Part shown: piece by piece, positions 46,205-54,840 of the stretch | How the letters are laid out: every line of letters starts with the position of its first letter | Numbering within the stretch: position 1 is the first letter of the stretch | Assembly (NCBI RefSeq): GCF_014203835.1 | Contig: NZ_JACHJW010000001.1 | Coordinates: 3,794,501 to 3,858,500 of the forward strand | DNA from: Micromonospora polyrhachis | Lineage (GTDB): Bacteria; Actinomycetota; Actinomycetes; Mycobacteriales; Micromonosporaceae | Direction: 5' to 3' | DNA length: 64,000 bases | Translations under genes and position numbers: made by a program | The notes under the pieces: generated by a model | What the model saw: the letters and a program-made list of their open reading frames with translations, nothing else | Databases searched by the model: none | What the model was told of the DNA's origin: nothing

Positions 46205-46408
46205 TCAACGCGAGGGGGTGGGGGCAAGCAGGTGGGTGATGAAGGTCGACCAGGCGGTGGGGGTGAAGGTGAGGATGGGACCGGTCTGGTCTTTGCTGTC
46301 GCGTACGGCGACGATGCTGGTGAGGATGTCGGCGACCTCGACGCACTCGCCACCGTTGCCGCCGCTGCGGGTGCTCTTGCGCCAGCGGGCCTGAGAAAGA
46401 CTATCCAT
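46205..46408 (-). CDS. DUF397 domain protein
   Basis: A 67-residue protein opening with the DUF397 hallmark ARWRKSTRSGGNGGECVEVADI and VAVRDSKDQTGPILTFTPTAWSTFI. These small proteins partner XRE-type regulators of the DUF5753/Scr1 group and are found in many copies in actinomycetes, where some affect differentiation. The ATG at 46408 overlaps the end of the truncated XRE gene, with GGGAGG in front. Its last codons lie in a copy of an inverted-repeat arm. Confidence 0.9.
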   Translation of the reverse strand: MDSLSQARWRKSTRSGGNGGECVEVADILTSIVAVRDSKDQTGPILTFTPTAWSTFITHLLAPTPSR

Positions 46409-46562
46409 GGTGGACCTCCCCGATGATCCGCCACACCTTCTGCCGGGTGCACTCCAACGTGGCCGCCGCGCCGTCGAGCGTGGCACACGATTCGTCCCGA
46501 AGCGCGCGGAGCATCCGGCCCAGTTGTCGCCGGGGCACCGTAGAACCTGTTTCATCGGTCAT
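46401..46562 (-). pseudogene. XRE-family regulator reduced to its HTH part
   Basis: A 53-codon frame from ATG 46562: PRRQLGRMLRALRDESCATLDGAAATLECTRQKVWRI, which matches the N-terminal HTH of Scr1/DUF5753 regulators, then IGEVHHG and a stop. Normal members continue for about 230 more residues. The gap removes the rest of the HTH recognition region and the whole DUF5753 domain, yet the reading frame runs into and overlaps the DUF397 start by eight bases. A GGGAGTGA ribosome binding site precedes the ATG. It is either a deletion relic or a functional mini-regulator. Confidence 0.7.
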
Positions 46563-46753
46563 CTGATCACTCCCGCCTCGATTCTTTTAACGTCGGCTGG
46601 TTGTCTTTTGCAACATGTGGTGACGGCTGGTTGGGGATTGGCGAAAGGTCAGCTCATCGACCATTTAGCTGTGCTGCTCGGACAATACAAGGCGGGCGTC
46701 GTCAACGGGATTAGCGTTGTCGCGAATACGATTTTCGCCGACGTACGTGGTCA

Positions 46754-47314
46754 TTAATCAATCGACGGGTGGGGGCGCGTCCCAGGGCACGAGGCGAAGA
46801 CTGCCTGTCCGCGCGAGGCAGTGCTCAGCCGCCATCCCGCCGCTGCCCAGCACAGTCCCCAGAGCAGGAAGAACGGCGACCACAGCAGCAGATCCCAACG
46901 CGCCAGCATATGAGCCAGCTCGGCGTGCTCGACCGACGCCGGGCGGACCCCGGTCAGTAGCAGTATGTCGCCGACGAAGCCGCCCCCCAGCGCCCCGATC
47001 GACCGGGCGATCATGAAGGTCGCCAGCGTCCAGGCGATCGTGAGCAGCAGCCGGCGCGGGACTCTCGTACCCCAGGGCCGTACGGTGGCCAGCGCGACGA
47101 TGACACCGACCACCGCCGCACCGGCCAGCAACCAGTGGCTTGCCACGAACCAGGGATCACGGGCGAGGAGTTGTTCGCGCAGGTGTGGCGGCAGCGGGTC
47201 CTTGTCGGCCAGCGCATTGGCCCCCAGTGCCTGGGCGAGCTTCATCGATCCGTACGCCGCGGCGCACACCGCAGCCCCGTACCCACCCACCCGCGCCCGA
47301 TCAGGCCGCGACAT
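46754..47314 (-). CDS. Four-helix membrane protein (DUF3995-like)
   Basis: The 186-residue protein has four hydrophobic segments with short loops (AAVCAAAYGSMKLAQALG, HWLLAGAAVVGVIVALATV, LLLTIAWTLATFMIARSIGALGG, LLLWSPFFLLWGLCWAAAGW). Layout and the FVGDILLLTGV stretch resemble DUF3995 proteins. The upstream neighbour (47301-47753) has the same layout, so the two are probably paralogues, and their reading frames overlap by 14 bases. No function known. Confidence 0.75.
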   Translation of the reverse strand: MSRPDRARVGGYGAAVCAAAYGSMKLAQALGANALADKDPLPPHLREQLLARDPWFVASHWLLAGAAVVGVIVALATVRPWGTRVPRRLLLTIAWTLATFMIARSIGALGGGFVGDILLLTGVRPASVEHAELAHMLARWDLLLWSPFFLLWGLCWAAAGWRLSTASRGQAVFASCPGTRPHPSID

Positions 47315-47753
47315 GTCTCGTCGCCGCCGCGTAGGACCGGACCATCTCCAGGAACAGTCCGATCACGAGGATGCCAAGGAGTCCGTGGTGCCACTGCCAG
47401 CCCACACCCATGCCGACGAACCCGTCCACGATCATGATTCCCGCGCCGCCGCCGACGGCCACCAGCATTCCGAGTAGCACGAGCAGCATCAGCTTCCGCG
47501 GCACCCGGCGCCCCAGTGCCGTGACCGTGGCGATGGCGACGCATGCCCCCAGCACGCCGGACGCGGTGGCGAACCACTGGGCGGTGGCCGCGTCCAGGAA
47601 ATAGCTTTCCGTCTCGGCCGCCGACACCGGCGGACCGCCCGGGAATCCGAGCCGGGCCTGTAGCGCGAAGGCGGCCTTCCCCACGGCGTAACCGAGGAAC
47701 AGCACCGCAACCGCGTAGGCCGGCCAGCGTCGCGGTCGATCAGTTTCAACCAT
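47301..47753 (-). CDS. Four-helix membrane protein, paralogue of the next gene
   Basis: About 150 residues with four hydrophobic segments (AYAVAVLFLGYAVGKAAFALQARLG, FATASGVLGACVAIATVTALG, RKLMLLVLLGMLVAVGGGAGIMI, HHGLLGILVIGLFLEMVRSYAA). The shared start RRWPAYAVAVLF.GYAVGKAAFALQ and the loop AT-TALGRRVPRKLML parallel the downstream protein (ATVRPWGTRVPRRLLL). ATG at 47753 is preferred; ATG at 47795 overlaps a terminator hairpin. Overlap with the next gene suggests translational coupling. Confidence 0.72.
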   Translation of the reverse strand: MVETDRPRRWPAYAVAVLFLGYAVGKAAFALQARLGFPGGPPVSAAETESYFLDAATAQWFATASGVLGACVAIATVTALGRRVPRKLMLLVLLGMLVAVGGGAGIMIVDGFVGMGVGWQWHHGLLGILVIGLFLEMVRSYAAATRHVAA

Positions 47754-47781
47754 GACTGCGACCGTAGGCGTCGTAGACTGG

Positions 47782-47807
47782 GCCTCCCTCCCCATCGCGA
47801 GGGAGGC
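47782..47807 (-). terminator. Terminator hairpin after the SnoaL-like gene
   Basis: A perfect 9-bp stem (GCCTCCCTC and GAGGGAGGC) with an eight-base loop lies seven bases after the SnoaL-like stop, before the membrane-protein pair. Confidence 0.65.
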
Positions 47808-47814
47808 GCTTCCC

Positions 47815-48237
47815 CTACCCGGGTGACTCTCCCTTCCCAGGTGGGCGGGCCACGCCGAACGGGTTGTCGATCACGTATCGCCAACGACCGTCGGAGCCAC
47901 ACCGGCCGACATCGGTGGCGGTGCCAGCGAGGCGCACCGGCTCGTCGGCGGGTGTCGTGCCCTCGATGACGTAGTCGACGATGAACAGTGCCAGGTCTCC
48001 GCTGACATAGATGTGGCGTGGCGCGACCCGGATCGGTACCCGCCACTCGAGGAACCGGGCGTTTGCCGCCAGCCGTTCGAGTCCGCTGACGGTCACGCCG
48101 GGTTGGGGCACGAAGACCCCCGCTGGCTCGTAGAACCGGTCGACGATCACGGGATCGAAGGTGTTGAAGGCCCGGGCGAACGCGTGGGGGTGCTCGGCGG
48201 CCTCGGTCGCCAGCGGCACACTGGTGGAATGGGTCAT
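47815..48237 (-). CDS. SnoaL-like / nuclear transport factor 2 fold protein
   Basis: The 140-residue protein has the SnoaL/ketosteroid-isomerase-like layout: HPHAFARAFNTFDPVIVDRFYEPAGVFVPQPG, SGLERLAANARFL, PRHIYVSGDLALFIVDYVIEGT and DGRWRYVIDNPFG. Such domains act as small enzymes or binding proteins; no active-site residues can be assigned. ATG at 48237 is used. It is divergent from an HxlR regulator, which may control it. Confidence 0.82.
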   Translation of the reverse strand: MTHSTSVPLATEAAEHPHAFARAFNTFDPVIVDRFYEPAGVFVPQPGVTVSGLERLAANARFLEWRVPIRVAPRHIYVSGDLALFIVDYVIEGTTPADEPVRLAGTATDVGRCGSDGRWRYVIDNPFGVARPPGKGESPG

Positions 48238-48675
48238 GCTGCCAGCCAAGCCGCTCCGGACGTAGGTCACCAAACGGAAACCTTCGGCACATGGGATCTG
48301 GAGCTGGTCCCGGACGGACGGGGTGCCACCGCTCGACCCGATCCGTCCTGTCCCGTCGAGGTCGCGCTCAGGGCCGTCTCCGGGCGTTGGACGACACTGC
48401 TGCTCCGTGAGCTGATGGACCGGCCGCTCGGCTTCACCGACCTGCGCGACCGCCTGCCCGCGTTGTCCGCCAAGGTGCTCGCCGATCGGCTTCGCGAGTT
48501 GCAGGGCCAGGGGTTGGTGGTGCTGCGCCGGCACCGAGGTTTTCCGGTGCGCTCGGAGTACGCCCTCACCGAAGCGGGGCGGGCCCTACGACCGCTGCTG
48601 GTCACCCTCTACACGACCGGCGACGCCCTACTCCGGATCGCCGAACACAATGGACGGACCCTACGCCACCAGTAG
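48229..48675 (+). CDS. HxlR-family transcriptional regulator
   Basis: The winged-helix HxlR core is clear: CPVEVALRAVSGRWTTLLLRELMDRPLGFTDLRDRLPALSAKVLADRLRELQGQGLVVLRRH-GFPVRSEYALTEAGRALRPLL. The start is uncertain: ATG at 48229 gives 148 residues but overlaps the divergent SnoaL gene by nine bases, and no better in-frame ATG or GTG exists before the domain. HxlR proteins usually react to redox or aldehydes and regulate a neighbour. Its end overlaps the convergent PAP2-like gene by 15 bases. Confidence 0.82.
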   Translation: MGHAASQAAPDVGHQTETFGTWDLELVPDGRGATARPDPSCPVEVALRAVSGRWTTLLLRELMDRPLGFTDLRDRLPALSAKVLADRLRELQGQGLVVLRRHRGFPVRSEYALTEAGRALRPLLVTLYTTGDALLRIAEHNGRTLRHQ

Positions 48676-49278
48676 GTAGGTCGGGGTGGCGATCAGGATG
48701 CCGGCGATGAAGCCGGTGACGACCTGCATGGGAGTGTGGGCCCGGAGCTGGACACGGGACCAACCCACGGCGATGACGATCACGAACGCGGCGAGCAGCG
48801 CGGGACCGAACACGATCACCAGTACGCTGGCGCAGCCGGCCGCCACCGCCGTGTGCCCGCTCAGCTTCCAGAACATGTTGACCACGGCGATGATGAGCAC
48901 CACGCCGAAGATCACCACGATCATGGCGATGAGCGGGCGGGGCGCACCGAGAAGGATCAACAGGGTCAGGCCGACGAGCACCGAGGCGAGGCCCAGGAGC
49001 AACGGCTTGCGGCGCTGTTCGCGCTTGCCGATGTGGTGGTCGGTGAGGTGGCCCCGCCGGACGCCGAGCCAGATGATGCCGTAGGGGATCACGGCGGAGA
49101 AGAACACCGCCAGAGCCGCCCAGCCGAGCCCGACCAGCAGGTCGGTGCTGGCGTGCAGGGCGATGATCAGGGGTAGCAGTGCGGCCAGGATGGCCGGCGC
49201 GAACGTCTCGGTGATGACCGAGGCGACCCGGTGGGTGGTCGGACGGATGGGCTGCTCGGGGGCGGTGCGGGTCGTCAC
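48661..49278 (-). CDS. PAP2-like phosphatase membrane protein
   Basis: The 205-residue protein has about six hydrophobic segments. KREQRRKPLLLG could be a weak form of phosphatase motif 1, KLSGHTAVAAG is motif 2 (SGH) and RVQLRAHTPMQVVTGFIAG is motif 3 (R-x5-H with a change). Motif 1 lacks the usual RP ending, so activity on lipid phosphates is uncertain. ATG at 49278. It is followed, after 12 bases upstream, by the carbonic anhydrase gene in the same direction. Confidence 0.72.
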   Translation of the reverse strand: MTTRTAPEQPIRPTTHRVASVITETFAPAILAALLPLIIALHASTDLLVGLGWAALAVFFSAVIPYGIIWLGVRRGHLTDHHIGKREQRRKPLLLGLASVLVGLTLLILLGAPRPLIAMIVVIFGVVLIIAVVNMFWKLSGHTAVAAGCASVLVIVFGPALLAAFVIVIAVGWSRVQLRAHTPMQVVTGFIAGILIATPTYLLVA

Positions 49279-49290
49279 AAATAGATCATT

Positions 49291-49902
49291 TTAGCTGGCG
49301 GGTGTGAGGAGGCGGGCCTTGCCGTCACTGAGCTGGTAGGACATGCCCACCACGGCGCATCGGCCCTCGGTGACCGCCTTGGCGAGCTTGTCGGAGAGGC
49401 GTACCAACTGCCCGACGGTGCGCTGGGTGTGGATGTCCACGATCTCGTCCACGTCGTGGACCTGCTGGCTCATCGCGTGCTGGACGCTGGGAACGACGGC
49501 GTCCACGACAGTCCCCAGGAAACCCGAGGGGGTGTCCCCGGTGGCGACGGCGTCGCAGGCGGCCCGTACCGCACCGCAGGAGTTGTGGCCGAGTACCACC
49601 ACCAGCGGCGTGTTCAGGATGGTGACGGCGTACTCGATGCTGCCCAGCACCCCGGCGCCGGCGGTGTGTCCCGCGGTGCGGACCACGAACAGGTCACCCA
49701 GGCCCTGGTCGAAGATGATCTCGGCGGCCAGTCGGGAGTCCGAGCAGCCGAAGATCACCGCGAACGGGGTCTGCGTCCTGGCCAGGGCGGCCCGATGGTC
49801 GGCGTCCTGGTTCGGGTGTTTCGCCGTACCCGAGACGAAGCGTTCGTTGCCGGCGCGTAGTTCGGCGATGGCTTGGGCAGGTGTCGTGGGCCGCACGGTC
49901 AT
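49291..49902 (-). CDS. Beta-class carbonic anhydrase
   Basis: The 203-residue enzyme carries the zinc ligands of the beta class: C in FGCSDSRLAAEIIFDQ with the Asp-Arg dyad, then H and C in VVVLGHNSCGAVRAAC. It interconverts carbon dioxide and bicarbonate. ATG at 49902 (MTVRPTTPAQAIAELRAGNERF) fits the family start; the frame continues upstream without similarity. Lies 12 bases upstream of the PAP2-like gene, a possible two-gene transcript. Confidence 0.95.
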   Translation of the reverse strand: MTVRPTTPAQAIAELRAGNERFVSGTAKHPNQDADHRAALARTQTPFAVIFGCSDSRLAAEIIFDQGLGDLFVVRTAGHTAGAGVLGSIEYAVTILNTPLVVVLGHNSCGAVRAACDAVATGDTPSGFLGTVVDAVVPSVQHAMSQQVHDVDEIVDIHTQRTVGQLVRLSDKLAKAVTEGRCAVVGMSYQLSDGKARLLTPAS

Positions 49903-50072
49903 GATTCGCAGGGTACGGACAACACCCCGGAATTCTGGGTATTCGTCGCCGAGATCATGCGAGACGAGATTCACTCCGGTTAGCGGGGCGACCGGCTGGC
50001 AGACCTGGACACCAGGCTTCGCGTCGCCAACCACCCGTCCCCGGGCGGGGCCCACAACCCCTGGAGACAGGC

Positions 50073-50111
50073 GGTGGCCGCCGGACCCCGGGGGCGGGTC
50101 CGACGGCCACC
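50073..50111 (-). terminator. Terminator of the large subtilase gene
   Basis: A 16-bp stem with one mismatch (arms 50073-50088 and 50096-50111) and a seven-base loop lies 36 bases beyond the stop of the subtilase gene, on the carbonic anhydrase side. Confidence 0.8.
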
Positions 50112-50147
50112 AATCTGGTGTCAGGCGACAGGTCCGATCAGTTCAGA

Positions 50148-53100
50148 TCAGATCCCGCCCACCCGGTTCCCGCACGGGGAGACCGGTTCGAGGGTGAAGT
50201 CGACGGTCGACACGAAGCCGGCGTCGAGCTGTACCCGCTGGACCTCGGGGATCCAGCCATCCTTGGCGACGATCACCTCGTACTTGCCCTTCGGCACCCA
50301 GTACGCGTACCGACCCTGGGCGTCAGCGGTCAGCGTGTAACCGTTGGCCCCCGAGTTGAGACGTACCGTCGCCTTGACCCCCACCGTGGCACCGGCGCAG
50401 GTCTTGCCGACCACGGTGCCCTGGATCTTGCCCCAGGTGGCGGGCGGCTGGACGTTCATCTTCACCGCCACCGACGGCGTCTGGTACGGGCTGTCCGACC
50501 GGATGCCCAGCTCGGCCGTGTAGGCACCGGGCTGGAGAACCCCGTTCTCGGCGGTGGCCGTCAGGGTGACGGTCACCGTCTTGCTGGCCCCCGGGGCCAT
50601 GGTGAACGAGGTCGGGTTGGTGGAGAGCCAGGCCACGTCCGCACCACCGGCGTCGTCACACTGCTCAAGGCCACCGAGGAGTTCAGTCTCCTTGGAGCCG
50701 ACGAACGACGACGGCGAACCACCGATCTTGTACGCGCCGCACGCGGCGGCACCCCGGTACCGGCTGAACTGGGCGTTCGGCAGGTCCCGCCAGGCTCCGG
50801 CGGCCGGGTCGTACGCCATGGTGCGGTTGGAGACGGCGGTCGAACCGTCGGTGACCCCACCGGCGAGCACGAGCAGGCCACCGGCGGCGGCGTACTGCGA
50901 GCCCCACAGTTCGGCCGGCATCACCGGCAGCGCCGTCCACTCGTTGGCAGCCGGTGAGTAGACGTAGCCGTCGGTGTACTCCGTCGCACCCGTGCCACCG
51001 GCGCAGTAGACGTTCTCGCCGATGCCACCACAGGCGATCCAGGACACCGGGTGCGGGTAGTTCGCACCGGTGCTGAACGAGCCAGCCGCCGGGTCGAAGA
51101 CCACCAGCTTGTCGGAGTCGGTGCAGTTACCGTCCAGGCAGCCACCGGTCAGGTAGATCTTTCCGCCGGCCACGGCCGTACCCGCCGCCGAGGTGGGCGA
51201 GGGGTTGGTGACCCCGGACAGGGTGCTCCAGGTGCCCGCCGCCGGGTCGAAGACGTCGACCGTGGCGACCGGCGTGCCGCCGCTGGCCCAGCCACCGAGC
51301 ACGTAGATCTTGCCGTTCACCGCCGCTGCGGACGGCTTCGCCCGCGCGCTCGGCATGTCGGGCAGGGCGCTCCACGTGTTGGCGTCCGGGTCGTACACCC
51401 AGATCTTCTTCTCGTTGCCGCTGCCGCTACCGCCACCGATGGAGTAGACCTTGCCATCGACGGTCACGGCCGCGTTGTCGAAGACCGCCGCCGGGAGGTC
51501 GGCGACCCGGGTCCAGGACTCGTCCGCGAGCGGTGCGGCCTGGGCCACGTTGCCCGCCGCGCCGTACGCCGTCCCGTGCTGGGTCTTGCTGATCCCCTTC
51601 ACGGTGTGCTCGACCAGCGGCGCACCCTTGCGGGTGAAGAGCGGGCCGAACTGTCCGGTCCGCTCCAGCATCTCGACGTCGGTCGGGGCGCTACCGGTGT
51701 TCTTGATGGTCACCTTCGTGGTGCGGGTGCTGCCGTACGGCTGGTGCGACTCGACCGAGGTCGGGGTGACCGTCAGTCGACCCGCCTTGAGGGCGAAGTC
51801 CGCCTTCTTGGTGCCGTTCGCGACGACCGTCACCGACTTGGTCAGCGCCTGGTACGGCGCCTTCGTGGCGGTGAACGGGTGCGCCCCGACCTGGCTGGAG
51901 AACAACCAGTAGAAGCCGTCGGCGATGTTCGGGTCGTCCGGCGTCGCGACGGACGTGCCCTTCTCGGTCGGCGCGTCCCCACTGGTCACCGTCACGCCGT
52001 TGAGCGCCGCGCCGGTGTTCTTGTCGGTGGTGAAGCCGGTGACCAGGCCACCCGCCACCGTGCTGCAGAGCCGGTTGACGACCTGCACGTTGTCGACCTG
52101 CCACCACCAGGCGTAGGAGCCCTTGTAGCGGAAGCGCACCTGTGCGCTCGCCGCACCGGCGGCCGGGGTCAACGCGACCTCTTCGACGACCGGACCACGC
52201 CGGCTGGCGGTCTGGTTCCAGACGTTGGTCCAGGTCGCGCCGCCGTCGACAGTGACGTCGATGTCTGCCGGGCTGCTGAGCGCCCGGTAGTCGCTGTTGA
52301 AGCGCAGCAGCGGGGCGTTCACCCCGGTGAAGTCGAGCGCCGGGGTGACCAGGTCGGTGTCCTGGGTCTTGCCGCTGCCCAGCTTGTCACTGTCGATGTT
52401 GGCGAAGCCACCGGTGCCACCGGTCAGGTTGCCCCGGTTACCGATGTCCTGGAAGCCCCAGCCACCGCCCTCGGTCCGGTTCACCACCGACCAGCCGGCC
52501 GGGGTGCCCGTACCGTCGAAGGTCTCCGACAGCAGCGGGTCACTCAGGCTGGCCTGGTAGCCGGGCGCGGTGCAGCCCGCGTCGATCGGCACCGCGACGT
52601 TGAGGGTCTTGGCCGCCGCGCCGACCACCAGGTCACTGGTGACGGTCTGGTAGCCGGGAATGTTGGCCGTGGTGGTCAACTTGTAGGTGCTGTTGCCGGG
52701 GACCGTGAAGGAGTACTTGCCGGTCACCGGGTTGGTGTAGACCGGTGCGCCCGGTCGACCGGCCACCTCGATCTTGGCGTACAGCGGCCAACCGTGCCCG
52801 GAGCCGTCGGTCACCTTGCCGGTGACCGTGACCGTCGGCGACGCCACCAGAGCGAAGTTCTGGCTGACGGCGCTGCCTTCGGCGACGGTCACCGTGACGG
52901 TCTGGGTGGCGAAGCCGTATGCGCTGGCGACCACCTCGTGCTCGCCAGCCGGCACGGTCAGCCGGTACCGGCCGTCCGCACCGGTGGTGGCGCTACGGTT
53001 GTCCACGGTCACCGTCGCGCCGACGATGGCAGCGCCCCCGGCCGAGTTGGTGACGGCACCGGTGATCTGGCCGACCGCTCCGCGCGGGGCGGTGTTGACC

Positions 53101-54545
53101 GCCTGGTACGCGTTGAGCCGGCCCTCGCCGAAGACGTTGTTGTCGTCGACGGTGCCGCCGCAGGTCAGGGCGTTGACGTCGGTGGCGGTGTCGTCGAGCA
53201 GCGTCTCCGTGGCGGCGATGTCACCGCGCAGGCTCGGAGCCGCCGACCAGATCAGTGCCACCGTGCCGGAGACGTGCGGAGCCGCCATCGAGGTGCCGTT
53301 GAACGCCGAGTACCCGCCGCCCGGAACGCTCGACCGGACGCTGACACCGGGTGCCGAGATGTTCGGCTTGATCGCGCCGTCGACGCTGGACGCGCCCCGG
53401 CTGGAGAAACTGGCGATGTTGTTGTTCACGTCGTACGCGCCAACCCCGTACGCGTTGGGGTTGTCGCCGGGCGAACCGGCGGTGCCGCAGGCCGGGCCGT
53501 TGTTGCCGTTGGAGAAGCTGGGGAACATCCCGGCGGCCCGCCAGGCGGCGATGGTCTGCTCGTACCACAGGTCGCCGCCGCCGCCGCCCCACGAGTTGTT
53601 GACGATGTCGGCGTGCAGGTCCGGCCGGGGGTTCTGGCCGTTGAGGTCGGTGGGCGCGAGCACCCACTGTCCGGAGGCGAGCAGCGACGAGTCGGAGCAA
53701 CTGTTGCTCTCGCAGCCCTTGGCGGCGATCCACTTGGCACCCGGCGCGACGCCGATCTGGTTTGCCGCGCCGTCGTCACCGACCATGGTGCCCATGGTGT
53801 GGGTGCCGTGGTCGTTGTTGTCACAGGGCGCGTCGCTGGAGCAGATGCCGGCCGGGTCGAACCAGTTGTAGTTGTGGTCGAAGGTCCCGTTGCCGAGGTT
53901 GCCCCGATACTTGCCGACCAGCGCCGGGTGCTCGTAGTCGACGCCGCTGTCGATGTTGGCGACGACGATGCCCTCACCGCGTACGCCGAACTCGCTCCAG
54001 ACCCGGGGTGCCTCGATGTTGGTCAGGCCCCACTCGGCGGCGTTGGTGCCGGCCTTGGCGACGGCCGGTGCCGGCTGCGGCTTGATCAACTTGTAGCTGC
54101 GGACGTGGTCGATTCGTTCCACCTCGGGCCGGGCGGCGATCTCGTCCACCAGGGCCTTGTCGCCCTCGACCCGCAGTGCGTTGGCGATCCAGTATGCCGT
54201 GTACGGGCTCTTCCGCTCGTCCAGTTCGGCCCGCAGCCCCTGCTGGCTCCGCTGTGCGGTGCCGGTGAGCTGCTGGAACACCTCGGTGGCCCGGGCGTCC
54301 GAGCCGGTCTTCGTCGCCGCCTTGCTCAGGTCCCCGCGCTCACGCAGGTAGACCATGAAGCTGGTGGTGCCCTTGGTCGACAGCTCCGTGACGAGTTGCG
54401 GGCTCACCGTCGCCGACGCGCCGGGTTCGGCCGCAGTGGCGATGGCCGGTTGTGCCGAGATGCCGAGGACCACCGCCGCTGCCACGGCGAATGGTCGCCA
54501 GAATCTGGAACGCTTCGCGCTCCAGGGATCTGGGGATTTTGACAT
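50148..54545 (-). CDS. Large secreted subtilisin-like protease with Kelch-like repeats
   Basis: The 1465-residue protein starts at ATG 54545 after GGGGAGG. A signal peptide (to about residue 39, AIATAAE) is followed by an inhibitor-like prodomain (about 60-150) and an S8 domain with D199 (NIDSGVDYEHP), H246 (NDHGTHT) and S419 (GTSMAAP). Then come a carboxypeptidase-regulatory-like domain (about 500-590), a second such domain, a jelly-roll-like region, and about five Kelch-type repeats (roughly 1060-1330: VYSIGGGSGSGN, IYVLGGWASGG, IYLTGGCLDGN, VYCAGGTGATE, LLVLAGGVTDG). It closes with another regulatory-like beta domain. Probably exported and cell-surface or free; substrate unknown. Confidence 0.9.
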   Translation of the reverse strand: MSKSPDPWSAKRSRFWRPFAVAAAVVLGISAQPAIATAAEPGASATVSPQLVTELSTKGTTSFMVYLRERGDLSKAATKTGSDARATEVFQQLTGTAQRSQQGLRAELDERKSPYTAYWIANALRVEGDKALVDEIAARPEVERIDHVRSYKLIKPQPAPAVAKAGTNAAEWGLTNIEAPRVWSEFGVRGEGIVVANIDSGVDYEHPALVGKYRGNLGNGTFDHNYNWFDPAGICSSDAPCDNNDHGTHTMGTMVGDDGAANQIGVAPGAKWIAAKGCESNSCSDSSLLASGQWVLAPTDLNGQNPRPDLHADIVNNSWGGGGGDLWYEQTIAAWRAAGMFPSFSNGNNGPACGTAGSPGDNPNAYGVGAYDVNNNIASFSSRGASSVDGAIKPNISAPGVSVRSSVPGGGYSAFNGTSMAAPHVSGTVALIWSAAPSLRGDIAATETLLDDTATDVNALTCGGTVDDNNVFGEGRLNAYQAVNTAPRGAVGQITGAVTNSAGGAAIVGATVTVDNRSATTGADGRYRLTVPAGEHEVVASAYGFATQTVTVTVAEGSAVSQNFALVASPTVTVTGKVTDGSGHGWPLYAKIEVAGRPGAPVYTNPVTGKYSFTVPGNSTYKLTTTANIPGYQTVTSDLVVGAAAKTLNVAVPIDAGCTAPGYQASLSDPLLSETFDGTGTPAGWSVVNRTEGGGWGFQDIGNRGNLTGGTGGFANIDSDKLGSGKTQDTDLVTPALDFTGVNAPLLRFNSDYRALSSPADIDVTVDGGATWTNVWNQTASRRGPVVEEVALTPAAGAASAQVRFRYKGSYAWWWQVDNVQVVNRLCSTVAGGLVTGFTTDKNTGAALNGVTVTSGDAPTEKGTSVATPDDPNIADGFYWLFSSQVGAHPFTATKAPYQALTKSVTVVANGTKKADFALKAGRLTVTPTSVESHQPYGSTRTTKVTIKNTGSAPTDVEMLERTGQFGPLFTRKGAPLVEHTVKGISKTQHGTAYGAAGNVAQAAPLADESWTRVADLPAAVFDNAAVTVDGKVYSIGGGSGSGNEKKIWVYDPDANTWSALPDMPSARAKPSAAAVNGKIYVLGGWASGGTPVATVDVFDPAAGTWSTLSGVTNPSPTSAAGTAVAGGKIYLTGGCLDGNCTDSDKLVVFDPAAGSFSTGANYPHPVSWIACGGIGENVYCAGGTGATEYTDGYVYSPAANEWTALPVMPAELWGSQYAAAGGLLVLAGGVTDGSTAVSNRTMAYDPAAGAWRDLPNAQFSRYRGAAACGAYKIGGSPSSFVGSKETELLGGLEQCDDAGGADVAWLSTNPTSFTMAPGASKTVTVTLTATAENGVLQPGAYTAELGIRSDSPYQTPSVAVKMNVQPPATWGKIQGTVVGKTCAGATVGVKATVRLNSGANGYTLTADAQGRYAYWVPKGKYEVIVAKDGWIPEVQRVQLDAGFVSTVDFTLEPVSPCGNRVGGI

Positions 54546-54713
54546 GCTTCCTCCCCACTGTTCCGGCGACCCGAATCGGGACGCCGACCGCAGCCCCGGG
54601 ATGTCCGGACGCTGCCAGCCCATGTGGAAGCGCTCTCGGGTGACAGCTGGTGGCCCCCACATCAGCCTGGAGTCATGCTCGGCCAGTCCAGTGGAAGTGA
54701 TCAATGGATGCGG

Positions 54714-54734
54714 CCGATCAGTATCCGATCAGTA
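54714..54734. promoter_or_regulatory. 11-bp direct repeat in the divergent subtilase/regulator promoter
   Basis: CCGATCAGTA occurs twice at 11-base spacing (54714-54723 and 54725-54734), about 170 bp from the subtilase start and 107 bp from the regulator start. One-turn direct repeats are the usual target form of OmpR/PhoB-type winged-helix proteins, and such a gene is adjacent. Confidence 0.5.
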
Positions 54735-54840
54735 ACTGGGCGTAATTCGGGCCGCTGTCGGAAATTGGTCCGCATCGCTGTTGACTACCTTGATCTAAAG
54801 GCGTTGGCTTGTGCTCACTGGCAACGGGGGGAGGGCGCGG

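Noticed and set aside
51051..54542. 1163-codon open frame antisense to the large subtilase
   Set aside because: Very long but purely a GC-bias shadow; the sense strand has signal peptide, catalytic triad and repeats.
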